Positions 16,329 through 23,582 of a stretch of DNA of 52,898 bases are shown here, one piece after another. Below the pieces are notes generated by a model, which saw nothing but the letters and a program-made list of their open reading frames with translations, had not been told where the DNA came from and ran no database searches. This DNA comes from a virus. The translations under genes were made by a program, and so were the position numbers. Within the stretch, counting starts at the first letter, position 1; every line of letters begins with the position of its first letter. Where the stretch lies: the IMG/VR virus record IMGVR_UViG_3300036832_000092, positions 1 through 52,898 of that record. One strand, 5' to 3'.

Positions 16329-16910
16329 ATGACTGAAGTGAATGAGGAGATCAAGGCAACCGCAGAGTCGGATGCCCCAGTCCCCGCAACGTCCGACGGT
16401 GCGGAAGGGGCACCTGCCGACAGCACTCCCGTGGTCAAGACGCCCAAGTCTTGGGCCGACCGTATCAAGACGAGTCTTGAGAACGGACGGCAGAACGCGC
16501 GGTACATCAAGTTCAAGGAGTTCATCGCCGATGAATCCAATGGTGAAACGGTCGCTGACCTGGACACCATCGCTCTGGTGATGACCTTGATCAACGGATG
16601 GCGTGCGACTCCTGAGTACAAGGAGTGGGACGCAGAATACCGTGCGACGACTGGTGGAGGCACGACGCCCAAGGACGTCAAGCCCAAGACCAAGGAGGAA
16701 GCGCAGGCACTGGTCAAGAAGGCAGAAGAGAGTGCTGCCCGACAGGCCAAGGCCAAGGCCACTGCTGAGGCTCGCGCAGAGCGTGCGCGGCTGATGCTGG
16801 CTGAGCTGGAGCAGGAGGCTGCTGGCGAGGGTGTCGAGGCTGATGAATCCGATGAGGACATCACCGACGACACTGGCGACGCTGACGATTCCACGGATGA
16901 AGCGTTCTAG
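16329..16910 (+). CDS. Acidic low-complexity protein, unknown function
   Basis: 193 residues from ATG 16329 (AGGAGGAA upstream). N-terminal acidic/Ala/Pro-rich segment, a middle part with SWADRIKTSLENGRQNARYIKFKEFI and LVMTLINGWRATPEYKEWDAEYR, a Lys/Ala/Glu/Arg-rich helix (~130-165), and a very acidic end (DESDEDITDDTGDADDSTDE). G+C-rich codon use, like its neighbours. The layout suggests a small folded core between disordered acidic arms, perhaps a nucleic-acid mimic or protein-binding factor; no family recognised. Confidence 0.7.
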   Translation: MTEVNEEIKATAESDAPVPATSDGAEGAPADSTPVVKTPKSWADRIKTSLENGRQNARYIKFKEFIADESNGETVADLDTIALVMTLINGWRATPEYKEWDAEYRATTGGGTTPKDVKPKTKEEAQALVKKAEESAARQAKAKATAEARAERARLMLAELEQEAAGEGVEADESDEDITDDTGDADDSTDEAF

Positions 16911-16931
16911 CAGACGCTAATTCCCATGGTG

Positions 16932-16968
16932 CGGATGGGGCCTGGTCGAACTGACCTGGCCCTATCCG
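16932..16968 (+). promoter_or_regulatory. Long stem-loop
   Basis: Arms GGATGGGGCC (16933) and GGCCCTATCC (ends 16967) pair over 10 bp with one G-T; after a T-T mismatch, GGTC/GACC close a GAACT loop, and one outer C-G pair adds to the stem. No T-run follows. It lies in the 184-nt gap between 16910 and 17095. Confidence 0.65.
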
Positions 16969-16997
16969 GGCATGTACCTTGATCTCAACAGGTCGAA

Positions 16998-17041
16998 ACT
17001 CCATGCACGGCATGTGTATGGAGTCCGCATGTAAGGCATGC
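16998..17041 (+). promoter_or_regulatory. CATG-N5-CATG hairpins before 17095
   Basis: CATG pairs with 5-nt spacing at 17002-17014 (loop CACGG) and 17028-17040 (loop TAAGG). The first can also fold as ACTCCAT/ATGGAGT (16998-17024); the second forms GCATG/CATGC (17027-17041). Confidence 0.6.
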
Positions 17042-17094
17042 GCTGATGATGACCAAATGTCTCAGTCAGAACATCGAACCAGGGAGAATCCCCA

Positions 17095-17670
17095 ATGGAA
17101 AGTGAGAAACGTCCCATCACGGACAGTCAGATCAAGTATCTGACTGACCTTGCTGGCTCACGGCAGATGGAAGATGCCGACAGGCTATTCCTACTGGAGC
17201 ACATGAAAGACTTCGACACCAAGTTGGCGTCAAAGTGGATTGATGCGCTCAAGATGCTGCCGCCAAGGCCCAAGCAGTTGCCGAAGCCCAAGTGGTCCGT
17301 GCCTGACGTGATCCCAGATGGTCGTTATGCGATCCTGAATCCCAGTAAGGCATGGGTATTCTTTCGCATTCTGACCAAGGAAGATCGTCAGAACGGACTG
17401 GAGTACAGGATTGTCCAAAAGATCCTTGGGGCGCCTGGTGATTTCAGGTACGTCAGAGTCACCGCAGAGGAGTGGAACCTTGCGATCACAAAGATCGCAG
17501 TGGATCCAGGCCTGTTCTCGCAGATGTTCGGCATCCAAGTCGGTGTCTGCGGGGTGTGTGGCAGTCCGCTGACGGACCCCACTTCAATCAAGTTGGGTAT
17601 CGGCCCAATTTGCGCTGCGAAGTATGGGTTATTCGGCGACGATGAGGCTGACGAGGCTGACGATGAGTGA
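17095..17670 (+). CDS. DUF6011-like zinc-ribbon protein
   Basis: 191 residues, AGGGAGA upstream. N-terminal helical part (RPITDSQIKYLTDLAGSR), a beta-rich middle (DGRYAILNPSKAWVFFRI, EYRIVQKILG) and a C-terminal GVCGVCGSPLTDPTSIKLGIGPICAAKYG, a Cys motif common in phage and actinobacterial proteins of the DUF6011 type, followed by an acidic end. The CxxC...C set may bind zinc. The molecular role is unknown; such proteins sit in early phage regions. The next gene starts within its last codons. Confidence 0.65.
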   Translation: MESEKRPITDSQIKYLTDLAGSRQMEDADRLFLLEHMKDFDTKLASKWIDALKMLPPRPKQLPKPKWSVPDVIPDGRYAILNPSKAWVFFRILTKEDRQNGLEYRIVQKILGAPGDFRYVRVTAEEWNLAITKIAVDPGLFSQMFGIQVGVCGVCGSPLTDPTSIKLGIGPICAAKYGLFGDDEADEADDE

Positions 17671-17920
17671 GCCGCAGAAGTTCCAGTCAATCGAACTGGA
17701 CTGCCCACCTGGCATGGTGCGCCCAAATGATCTGTTCGACGCTGTCGTCAAGGATCTGGGCATCGAGCCCATATCACGTGATGTCCCATGTATGTTTGGA
17801 CATTCTGAGTGGTTCTTCAGAATCGACAGACCTACATGGGAGGCTAAGTATCAGCCAACAATCAAGGAACGTGTGGAGCGCCTGTACAATTCGGGAGTGA
17901 TCAGATACGGCAGCTGGTAA
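17663..17920 (+). CDS. Small protein, unknown function
   Basis: 85 residues from ATG 17663, overlapping the preceding stop by 8 nt. Contains LDCPPGMVRPNDLFDAVVKDLGI and FGHSEWFFRIDRPTWEAKY, then a helix (ERVERLYNSGVIRYGSW). No family recognised. Translational coupling to the zinc-ribbon gene suggests a shared function. Confidence 0.6.
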   Translation: MSEPQKFQSIELDCPPGMVRPNDLFDAVVKDLGIEPISRDVPCMFGHSEWFFRIDRPTWEAKYQPTIKERVERLYNSGVIRYGSW

Positions 17921-17976
17921 CCATGTTTGGCCGCAGACGATAGTGCTGCGGTCATTCATGGCTATCAAGGTGATAG
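17921..17976 (+). promoter_or_regulatory. Two-hairpin leader of the gene at 18001
   Basis: First hairpin: CCATG/CATGG outer arms (17921-17925 and 17957-17961), a TT/TT internal loop, then TGGCCGCAG/CTGCGGTCA (one G-T pair) and a 9-nt loop. Second: CTATCA/TGATAG with loop AGG (17962-17976). The ribosome site follows. Confidence 0.7.
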
Positions 17977-18000
17977 TCAATGGAAATGAGGAAGGGTCAA

Positions 18001-18264
18001 ATGGGACAAGACTCGCTCAGAGTTGAGGGTTTGTCGGTGGGACGACTGTATCGCATTATCTACAGGAATCCTTTGGACAAACTACCACGGCAGATGATTG
18101 CTAAGTACATGGGTCAGGAGGATAGCGCAGACACGCTGTTCTTCAATCTGCGCCCAATTGCCGGCACCCAAGCGATCAAGATCGAATGGATACAACAGCT
18201 ATGGGAGACAGACCAAATCGTCGCTGCACCAACGATCTATCGTGGCGAAACGCGAGTGTTCTGA
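18001..18264 (+). CDS. Small basic protein, unknown function
   Basis: 87 residues from ATG 18001, with GAGGAAGGG upstream; the ATG at 17980 has no ribosome site. Contains VEGLSVGRLYRIIYRNPL and a beta-rich middle (TLFFNLRPIAGTQAIKIEWIQQLW). Not recognised. It lies between two structured leaders. Confidence 0.6.
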   Translation: MGQDSLRVEGLSVGRLYRIIYRNPLDKLPRQMIAKYMGQEDSADTLFFNLRPIAGTQAIKIEWIQQLWETDQIVAAPTIYRGETRVF

Positions 18265-18275
18265 GCAAGGATGTT

Positions 18276-18317
18276 TGGTCATGTTGTGATACATGGCCAT
18301 TCACCCCTGTTCAGGGG
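18276..18317 (+). promoter_or_regulatory. Two-hairpin leader of the helicase gene
   Basis: First hairpin: TGGTCATG/CATGGCCA arms with one G-T pair and an 8-nt loop (18276-18299). Second: CCCCT/AGGGG with loop GTTC (18304-18317). GAGGAGA and the start at 18355 follow about 30 nt later. Confidence 0.65.
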
Positions 18318-18354
18318 AAGTTCCCATCAACCCATGGAGAATTGAGGAGAGTCA

Positions 18355-20295
18355 ATGGAGGAACAGCAGGAACAGAATCACCAGGCTATACCTGGTGGCT
18401 CAATCGCTGCGGCTATAGCGGCCAAGACTGCCGCTGAGAAGCCCATAGATCCCAAGTGTTACTTGGACATCGAGAATGGGTTCATCAGCGTCAAGTCAAG
18501 GTACTCCGCTATGGCCAACGTCGTGTATCGACAGCAAGGTGGTCGTTGGAAGGATGACGACAACGGCAAAAGATGGCTGCTACCTCTGACGATGGAGACA
18601 TGCCAGGCGCTTCGCAAGCATTGGAAGCAAGACTTGGTGATCTCCAAATCCCTCAACCAATGGGCGAGAGGTGAGAAGGTCAGACAAGAGGCTGTTGCAG
18701 CACTTCACAAGGCAGAAAGTGCAACGCTGAATGAAGTCTCGGTCACGCACCCCGCATTAGCGAAAGCCATGGATAGCAGAACTTACCAACAGGTTGGTGC
18801 TGCGTTCATTGCTCATCAAAGGTCTGTGCTCATTGCTGATGAGCCTGGCTTGGGCAAAACGCTTGAAGCTATTGCGGGAATTGTCGAGGCTGGGTGTTGG
18901 CGAGGATTGATCCTTGTCGCTGCGCCGCTCACCAGTCTACGGACTGTGTGGGAACATGAGCTGTCGAAGTGGGCTCCTGAAGCCCATGTAGTGATTGGTG
19001 TTCCCAAGAAGCACGATAATGCTGCTGCGCGCATTGACTTGCAGAACAAGTTCATTGAGCACTACGCAGAGAATCCTCTACAACCGCATATCTTGGTTGT
19101 GAATCCTGAGATGCTTCAGGCTCGCAAGCAAGACAACTTTGTCCTGTTCACAGCAGTTGAGTGGCAGGCAATTGTGGTCGATGAAAGCCATAAATACTTG
19201 GCTGGCATTGAGTCTGCACGCAAGCATACGCAGACTGGTAAAGGATTGCTTGATCTCAAGCTAGCAGAAGATGGGGTCAAGATCGCATTGTCGGGAACAC
19301 CCATGCGCGGCAGGCCGTGGCACTTGTGGGGTACGTTGCACTGGTTGCGTCCCAAGCAGTACACTGCGGCATGGAGATGGTATGAACGATACTTCCTCAT
19401 GACCAAGGGATGGGGCGGCAGTCAAACGATTGGTGCGCTAAACCCATGGCGACAAGAGCAATTCTACAAGTCGCTTGATGACATCATGCTTCGCAGAACA
19501 AAAGCTGAGGTCGTCAAGGAACTACCTGCCAAGCAGCACATCGACATCATGGTCGATATGACCAGTTCCCAAGAGGCCATGTACAAGTCTATGGCAGCCG
19601 ATGCTGCCGCAGAGTTGCTAGGCATGGACTTTGGGGATGATGATGCTGGGAGTATCTCGGCTGTTGGTGTCCTTGCCATCATGACACGCCTCAAGCAGTT
19701 TGCGGACTGCGCATGGAGAGGCGCGAACATTGAGGGCATGGTACCTACAGCAAAGATGCATCCTTTGCATTCTGGCAAGACTGCGGTCATTGAGGATATG
19801 CTCATCGAACGTGGAATTGCTGGACCTATGGATGAGCGGGATGGCAATCACAAGATCGTTATTGCCAGCCAGTTCACCAAGGTCATCGACTCGCTGGAGG
19901 AATACCTTGATGGCATTGGAGTCGATTGCCTCAAGATTACCGGTGGCGTGAATGAGCAACAACGTGTATCGGCTACCCAACGGTTCCAGTCTGAAGGTGG
20001 ACCGCGTGTAATGCTCATGAATACCAAGGCGGGTGGCGTATCGATCACGCTCGATGCGTTCTGCGATGAGCTCATCATTATCGATGAGACATGGACGCCA
20101 GACGATCAGGAGCAGTTGGAAGATCGTATCCACCGGGTGAGTCGTATTCACCAAGTGACGATCTACAGGCTGCTGACCAAGGAGTCCATCGACGAATACA
20201 TTGCGGACATCATTGCTCGCAAGGATTCAATCCAGAAGCAGATTCTGGATGGTCGTCGTGGAGTCGAGAACATAGCTGCTGCGATCGTGCGGTAG
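18355..20295 (+). CDS. SNF2-family helicase with HARP-like N-terminal region
   Basis: 646 residues, GAGGAGA before the ATG. A likely HARP-like segment (about residues 38-92: FISVKSRYSAMANVVYR, GGRWKDDDNGKRWLLPL) precedes an SF2/SNF2 core: Walker A ADEPGLGKT (~161-169), APLTSLRTVWEHEL, DESH box VVDESHKY, motif III LSGTPMRGRPWHLWGTL. The second RecA lobe has IASQFTKVIDSLEEYL and the arginine-finger region QLEDRIHRVSRIHQVTIYRLL. Such proteins translocate on or anneal DNA and may help replication restart or recombination. It is preceded by a two-hairpin leader and followed by an operator-like region. Confidence 0.85.
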   Translation: MEEQQEQNHQAIPGGSIAAAIAAKTAAEKPIDPKCYLDIENGFISVKSRYSAMANVVYRQQGGRWKDDDNGKRWLLPLTMETCQALRKHWKQDLVISKSLNQWARGEKVRQEAVAALHKAESATLNEVSVTHPALAKAMDSRTYQQVGAAFIAHQRSVLIADEPGLGKTLEAIAGIVEAGCWRGLILVAAPLTSLRTVWEHELSKWAPEAHVVIGVPKKHDNAAARIDLQNKFIEHYAENPLQPHILVVNPEMLQARKQDNFVLFTAVEWQAIVVDESHKYLAGIESARKHTQTGKGLLDLKLAEDGVKIALSGTPMRGRPWHLWGTLHWLRPKQYTAAWRWYERYFLMTKGWGGSQTIGALNPWRQEQFYKSLDDIMLRRTKAEVVKELPAKQHIDIMVDMTSSQEAMYKSMAADAAAELLGMDFGDDDAGSISAVGVLAIMTRLKQFADCAWRGANIEGMVPTAKMHPLHSGKTAVIEDMLIERGIAGPMDERDGNHKIVIASQFTKVIDSLEEYLDGIGVDCLKITGGVNEQQRVSATQRFQSEGGPRVMLMNTKAGGVSITLDAFCDELIIIDETWTPDDQEQLEDRIHRVSRIHQVTIYRLLTKESIDEYIADIIARKDSIQKQILDGRRGVENIAAAIVR

Positions 20296-20351
20296 AGCTC
20301 ACATTGACCTCATGGAAATGGGAAGAATCAAAAAGCCAACAGTTACATGTG

Positions 20352-20420
20352 TCGGACAGCGTCCGATTCGTCCTGGAAAGTCGATCTTGTCTTGGAAGTA
20401 AAATCAGAGTAAGATCGACT
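20352..20420 (+). promoter_or_regulatory. Operator-like region before 20450
   Basis: TCGGAC/GTCCGA stem with loop AGC (20352-20366) contains GGACAGCGTCC, whose exact reverse complement GGACGCTGTCC lies at 21691-21701 beyond the next two genes. AAGTCGATCTTGT (20378-20390) is followed by its inverted copy AAGATCGACT (20411-20420). GTCCGATTC at 20361 belongs to the repeats found at 21840. Confidence 0.6.
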
Positions 20421-20449
20421 CATGGAAATTCCACATGAAAGGAATGATG

Positions 20450-21214
20450 ATGGACGAACGAACATGGGAGCAAAACGCTCTTGAATTCGCTGAACTGGAC
20501 AAGGGTGAGGGCTGGCCATTTGCCATCCTTGTCGCTTGCTCAGTTCAACCAGGCAAAGTTGGTGGTCGTCGTTCAAATCTCGATCGAGATTTGAAGGTTG
20601 ACGCAACAACATTTGCAGCTAGGGCAGAAACCAGCAATGATCGCATCCTCAGGTATTACAGGGCATGGCAGAAAGCTGCATTGAATGGCTATGTACCCAA
20701 TGCTGATACGCTGAAGCCAAGTGATGTCGATAACGTCAAGTTGCCGACACTTGCTTGGTCAAAGAGTGATGCTGCGCCTGGTGAGCCTTTTGCCTACTCA
20801 GCATCCGCAGAAGCAGCGGCCACAAAGCCAACTACTGCCAAGCAGGTGCAGAAGGCACTTGATTCATTACCACCTGTTCAACGTGATCAGGTTGTGAATC
20901 ATGCGCTTGGGCAAAGGGCTGCTGAAAGTCGCAAGGCCAATGCAATTATTGCTGAAGAGCAAGAATTGCGGATGATGGCTGAAGATCGCAAGATTCTTAC
21001 CAATGAGGATCTTGGTATCACAGGCAGTAGTTTCCCAGAGTTCGAGGCCATGGCTGTTTACAGTCATAACATGCTGTTGATCAGGAAGCGTTCCAAGGAA
21101 CTGATCAAGATCCTTAGCAACATTGCCGTTGTGAAGGATGAGAAAGCAGTTGCGTTACTTGGTGATCTTGTTGATGCGATTGCGCCTCATTTGGCGGTGA
21201 AGGACGATGCGTGA
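20450..21214 (+). CDS. Putative DNA-binding or replication-accessory protein
   Basis: 254 residues from ATG 20450; ATGs at 20444 and 20447 are alternatives, and AAAGGA at 20438-20443 favours the last two. N-terminal part DATTFAARAETSNDRILRYYRAWQKAALNG, then PNADTLKPSDVDNVKLPTLAW, is a pattern I recall in actinobacterial phage and plasmid proteins thought to bind DNA. Residues ~130-190 are a charged Ala-rich helix; the rest is helical. Operator-like sequences flank this gene and the next, so autoregulation is plausible but unproven. Confidence 0.55.
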   Translation: MDERTWEQNALEFAELDKGEGWPFAILVACSVQPGKVGGRRSNLDRDLKVDATTFAARAETSNDRILRYYRAWQKAALNGYVPNADTLKPSDVDNVKLPTLAWSKSDAAPGEPFAYSASAEAAATKPTTAKQVQKALDSLPPVQRDQVVNHALGQRAAESRKANAIIAEEQELRMMAEDRKILTNEDLGITGSSFPEFEAMAVYSHNMLLIRKRSKELIKILSNIAVVKDEKAVALLGDLVDAIAPHLAVKDDA

Positions 21215-21668
21215 GACAATTCAGCGGCAATGGACTAGACTGGAGTATAAGCTAGCTCATAACATTGTCGACATGGTCAAAGATGCTGGTGTTGCTGGGG
21301 TGATATTCAAGCCAACGCTTGTGTTGCATGATATCATGCCCCTTGCTGTGATGATTGCAAGCAAGGAAAAGCCAGGCTATACATTGATCAATGATGATGG
21401 ATGGTACGTCATCACGAATGATAAGCATCAGATATTCAAGGTGCTGTTCAATCGTCTCAAAAAGGTAGATACCGCAATCAGAAGGATTCAAGCTGAAATG
21501 CAGCCACTGGGCTACAGCATGGAGACTATGGAGGTGATGACTTCAATCAACTCTATGATCCATGCAATCTCATCATCTGAATTGGCGGAATGTATTGCGA
21601 ATCTACTAGATGAATACAAAGCAATAGAAACAGTTTGGGAAACAACCAAGCGCGAAGTGAGTAACTAA
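21207..21668 (+). CDS. Helical protein, unknown function
   Basis: 153 residues, ATG overlapping the previous stop by 8 nt. Contains MIASKEKPGYTLINDDGWYVITNDKHQIFKVLFNRL split by loops, and a long helical second half (DTAIRRIQAEMQPLGYS, ELAECIANLLDEYKAIETVW). No family recognised. It is coupled to the preceding gene, so the two may act together. Confidence 0.6.
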   Translation: MRETIQRQWTRLEYKLAHNIVDMVKDAGVAGVIFKPTLVLHDIMPLAVMIASKEKPGYTLINDDGWYVITNDKHQIFKVLFNRLKKVDTAIRRIQAEMQPLGYSMETMEVMTSINSMIHAISSSELAECIANLLDEYKAIETVWETTKREVSN

Positions 21669-21839
21669 CCTAATCGACATTGGACAAATCGGACGCTGTC
21701 CTGCACGTGTAAACGAATAAGCATGGGGTGTATGGGGATGCCAAATCCTCATGCGCTCCATGTTGTTTTGCCCAATTGTCTACTTTGCCTATAGGCAAAT
21801 AGAGCAAGCGCAGAATGTCCATGCCTACCATGGGTCCAC
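21669..21839 (+). promoter_or_regulatory. Intergenic hairpins and palindromes
   Basis: GGACGCTGTCC at 21691-21701 (inverted copy of 20354-20364); GGGGAT/ATCCTC arms with GCAT/ATGC outside (21721-21757); a perfect 16-bp palindrome, TTTGCC-TATA-GGCAAA (21784-21799); and a CATG-N5-CATG hairpin CCATG/CATGG with loop CCTAC (21819-21833). I see no convincing gene here. Confidence 0.6.
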
Positions 21840-21914
21840 GTCCGATTCACCCTGAATTTAGTCCGATTTCGCCCGATTTCTCCCCTTTACTAAACGCGAT
21901 TGGTACGGTAGAAT
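21840..21914 (+). promoter_or_regulatory. Putative sigma70-type promoter with phased operator repeats
   Basis: TTTACT (21886-21891), 17-bp spacer, TAGAAT (21909-21914). Upstream are GTCCGATTC (21840), GTCCGATTTC (21861) and GCCCGATTTC (21871), spaced 21 and 10 bp, that is on one face of the helix. TTTCGCCCGATT (21867-21878) recurs at 40303-40314. It would drive the operon starting near 21960. Confidence 0.6.
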
Positions 21915-21959
21915 CAGTCTGGAAAGCATGGGAAAATCGAGGCGATTGGATAGAGACAC

Positions 21960-22196
21960 TTGACGTACAGAATTGCTATCAACCATGGCTCGCTTGAGAA
22001 TCCTTTGGATAGGGTAGCAATGCGAGCGGTGCGGAATGCAACTGACCCCTTCTGTACTGCTATGTATGGGATCAATGAAGTGACGACATACTGTATTGCG
22101 GACGGTGGACTGGAGCCTGTGCTCACGGCCATCGCCCGCAATCGTCGCATTTCATGGCTGGTCCAAGTCAACTATCACACCGATGTGGAGGAGTGA
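21960..22196 (+). CDS. Small protein, unknown function
   Basis: 78 residues from TTG 21960; ATG 22020 with ATAGGG upstream (58 residues) is an alternative. Contains IAINHGSLENPLDRVAMRAVRNATDPFC and IARNRRISWLVQVNYHTD. First gene of the operon after the putative promoter. The start is uncertain and no family is recognised. Confidence 0.45.
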   Translation: MTYRIAINHGSLENPLDRVAMRAVRNATDPFCTAMYGINEVTTYCIADGGLEPVLTAIARNRRISWLVQVNYHTDVEE

Positions 22197-22200
22197 GCAC

Positions 22201-22659
22201 GTGGAGTTCCGTACATTCGACTCAATTGAGGACGCCATGGCTGTCATGCGAGAATCCGCTCAAGCCAATGCGGATTCTATGCGTGAGTGGCAGTGGAAGA
22301 TCGACTTTGGAGATTACTTCTTCAAATCTGTGCCCATGGCCCACAAGCAGATTCTGATCTTCGGCAAGGTTCTGTCCATGGCTGAATTGGACATTGAGGA
22401 GCTTGAGACGCTTCGCTCAATCAAGGCAGCCAAGAATGAGGGTCGATATTACGTCAAGGCACATTCTGTGATCGTGCCTGATGGTGAGTACGGATTCACA
22501 GGCGGATCAACCATGTACCCCATCAGTGAACGCGAGTTTGAGATTGCGCGTGAGAACAAATGGAAGCAAGGGAATTGGTTCCCACCTATGCTGACTGACA
22601 TTCTCAATCGCGTGATCACCGCAGAGCAAAATGGCGGATTCGTAGTGTTGCCTGACTGA
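22201..22659 (+). CDS. Conserved-looking protein, unknown function
   Basis: 152 residues from GTG 22201 with GAGGAG upstream; the open frame extends upstream to 22096 but overlaps the previous gene. Contains EDAMAVMRESAQANADSMREWQWKIDFGDYFF, IFGKVLSMAELDIEELETLRS and YGFTGGSTMYPISEREFEIA. Mixed alpha/beta. Not recognised. Its stop overlaps the next start (TGATG). Confidence 0.65.
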   Translation: MEFRTFDSIEDAMAVMRESAQANADSMREWQWKIDFGDYFFKSVPMAHKQILIFGKVLSMAELDIEELETLRSIKAAKNEGRYYVKAHSVIVPDGEYGFTGGSTMYPISEREFEIARENKWKQGNWFPPMLTDILNRVITAEQNGGFVVLPD

Positions 22660-22817
22660 TGGATAATGGATGGCAGTGCGAAGAGTTCATCCAACCAGAG
22701 CAACGATGCTTCAGGCATTGGTCGCATATATGGAAGGGTAAGTTCATCTGTAAGTTACATTACAGTAACAAGCTGTTTTGGGAGAATGGCCCAAGCAGTA
22801 ACGACAACAGAAAGTGA
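22659..22817 (+). CDS. Short Cys/Trp-rich protein, unknown function
   Basis: 52 residues, start in a TGATG overlap with the previous stop and stop in a GTGA overlap with the next start, which makes it a convincing small gene. Sequence begins MDNGWQCEEFIQPEQRCFRH and continues with WSHIWKGKFICKLHYS; three Cys and several aromatics. A competing frame from 22666 is Ser/Thr-rich and fits neither junction. Confidence 0.6.
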   Translation: MDNGWQCEEFIQPEQRCFRHWSHIWKGKFICKLHYSNKLFWENGPSSNDNRK

Positions 22818-23182
22818 ACCCAGTGGCTACAAAGACCAAACGACACCTGAAGGTTGTCGGCAGTAGGGTCCAAATCACCAAGATCGTCGACCAGATGCCG
22901 TTTGAGTATCTGACTTGCCGAGACATGGGACACGCATGGAAGCCATACACAGTTGACCGTGAGCGTCGCATGTGGATGTCTACAATGCTATGCGGTCGAT
23001 GTGGATCATTCAAGGTTCGCACGATAAGCTCACAAGGCAGATTGGTCAAGTCAAACATGCAATACGCAGATGGATACCTCATTGCGGGGTGGGGCGTGAT
23101 GTCGGCAGAAGACAAGGCCAAGATGCGGCTCGCTCTGCTCACTCGACTTGCTGAAGAATATGGAAGTGCCGCAGAGGCATGA
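22814..23182 (+). CDS. Zinc-finger-like small protein
   Basis: 122 residues, GTG in a 4-nt overlap with the previous stop. The pattern YLTCRDMGHAWKPYTVDRE then MLCGRCGSFKVR (C...H...CxxC) is a small zinc-finger type seen in many actinophage genomes. The C-terminal 40 residues (SAEDKAKMRLALLTRLAEEY) are helical. Probably binds DNA or RNA, but no partner is known. Confidence 0.65.
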   Translation: MNPVATKTKRHLKVVGSRVQITKIVDQMPFEYLTCRDMGHAWKPYTVDRERRMWMSTMLCGRCGSFKVRTISSQGRLVKSNMQYADGYLIAGWGVMSAEDKAKMRLALLTRLAEEYGSAAEA

Positions 23183-23403
23183 CAGAGGCAGCCAAGGAAG
23201 CACACATGATACCCAAGTGCAATTGGTGTATCCTCAATGATCTCAGAGATAGGTTTGGTGTTGAGCGCGTTTCGATGGAAGCGCGCCATACCGACCACAA
23301 CAGAATAACCTGGACCAATATCATGGTCGATGGTCATGTGGTGACTGTTGTTGCACAATTGTCGGAAGAATGCATCTGTAATGCGAAAGGGATTTACAAC
23401 TGA
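23179..23403 (+). CDS. Cys-rich small protein, unknown function
   Basis: 74 residues, ATGA overlap with the preceding gene. KCNWCILNDLRDRFG at the start and EECICNAKG at the end place two Cys pairs that could bind a metal. Between them is a beta-like stretch (ITWTNIMVDGHVVTVVAQLS). Not recognised. Confidence 0.6.
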   Translation: MTEAAKEAHMIPKCNWCILNDLRDRFGVERVSMEARHTDHNRITWTNIMVDGHVVTVVAQLSEECICNAKGIYN

Positions 23404-23582
23404 TGGATGGATTGAGTTCAATTTGTAGCATTTGTGGTCATGTTGAGACATGGCCAACGCGTGATCAGGCAGGCTGTGCAGCTTCATGGCACGTCTATGA
23501 AAATCATCGTGATGCATGGATTGCTGTAATTGGTAATGATCGAGAGCCAACTGACCCTGATCCACGACAGAGAATGCTGTAA
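23403..23582 (+). CDS. Short Cys-rich protein, unknown function
   Basis: 59 residues: MDGLSSICSICGHVETWPTR, then DQAGCAASWHVYENHRDAWI and AVIGNDREPTDPDPRQRML. CxxC plus a later C and H suggest a zinc ribbon-like fold. Start overlaps the previous stop (TGATG) and stop overlaps the next start (TAATG), which supports it as real. Confidence 0.6.
   Translation: MDGLSSICSICGHVETWPTRDQAGCAASWHVYENHRDAWIAVIGNDREPTDPDPRQRML

Noticed and set aside
21815-21997. 60-residue open frame
   Set aside because: It overlaps the putative promoter and operator repeats and has low complexity (repeated PEFSPISPDFS).
22666-22866. 66-residue frame overlapping 22659-22817
   Set aside because: Ser/Thr-rich; the other frame joins both neighbours by start-stop overlaps.
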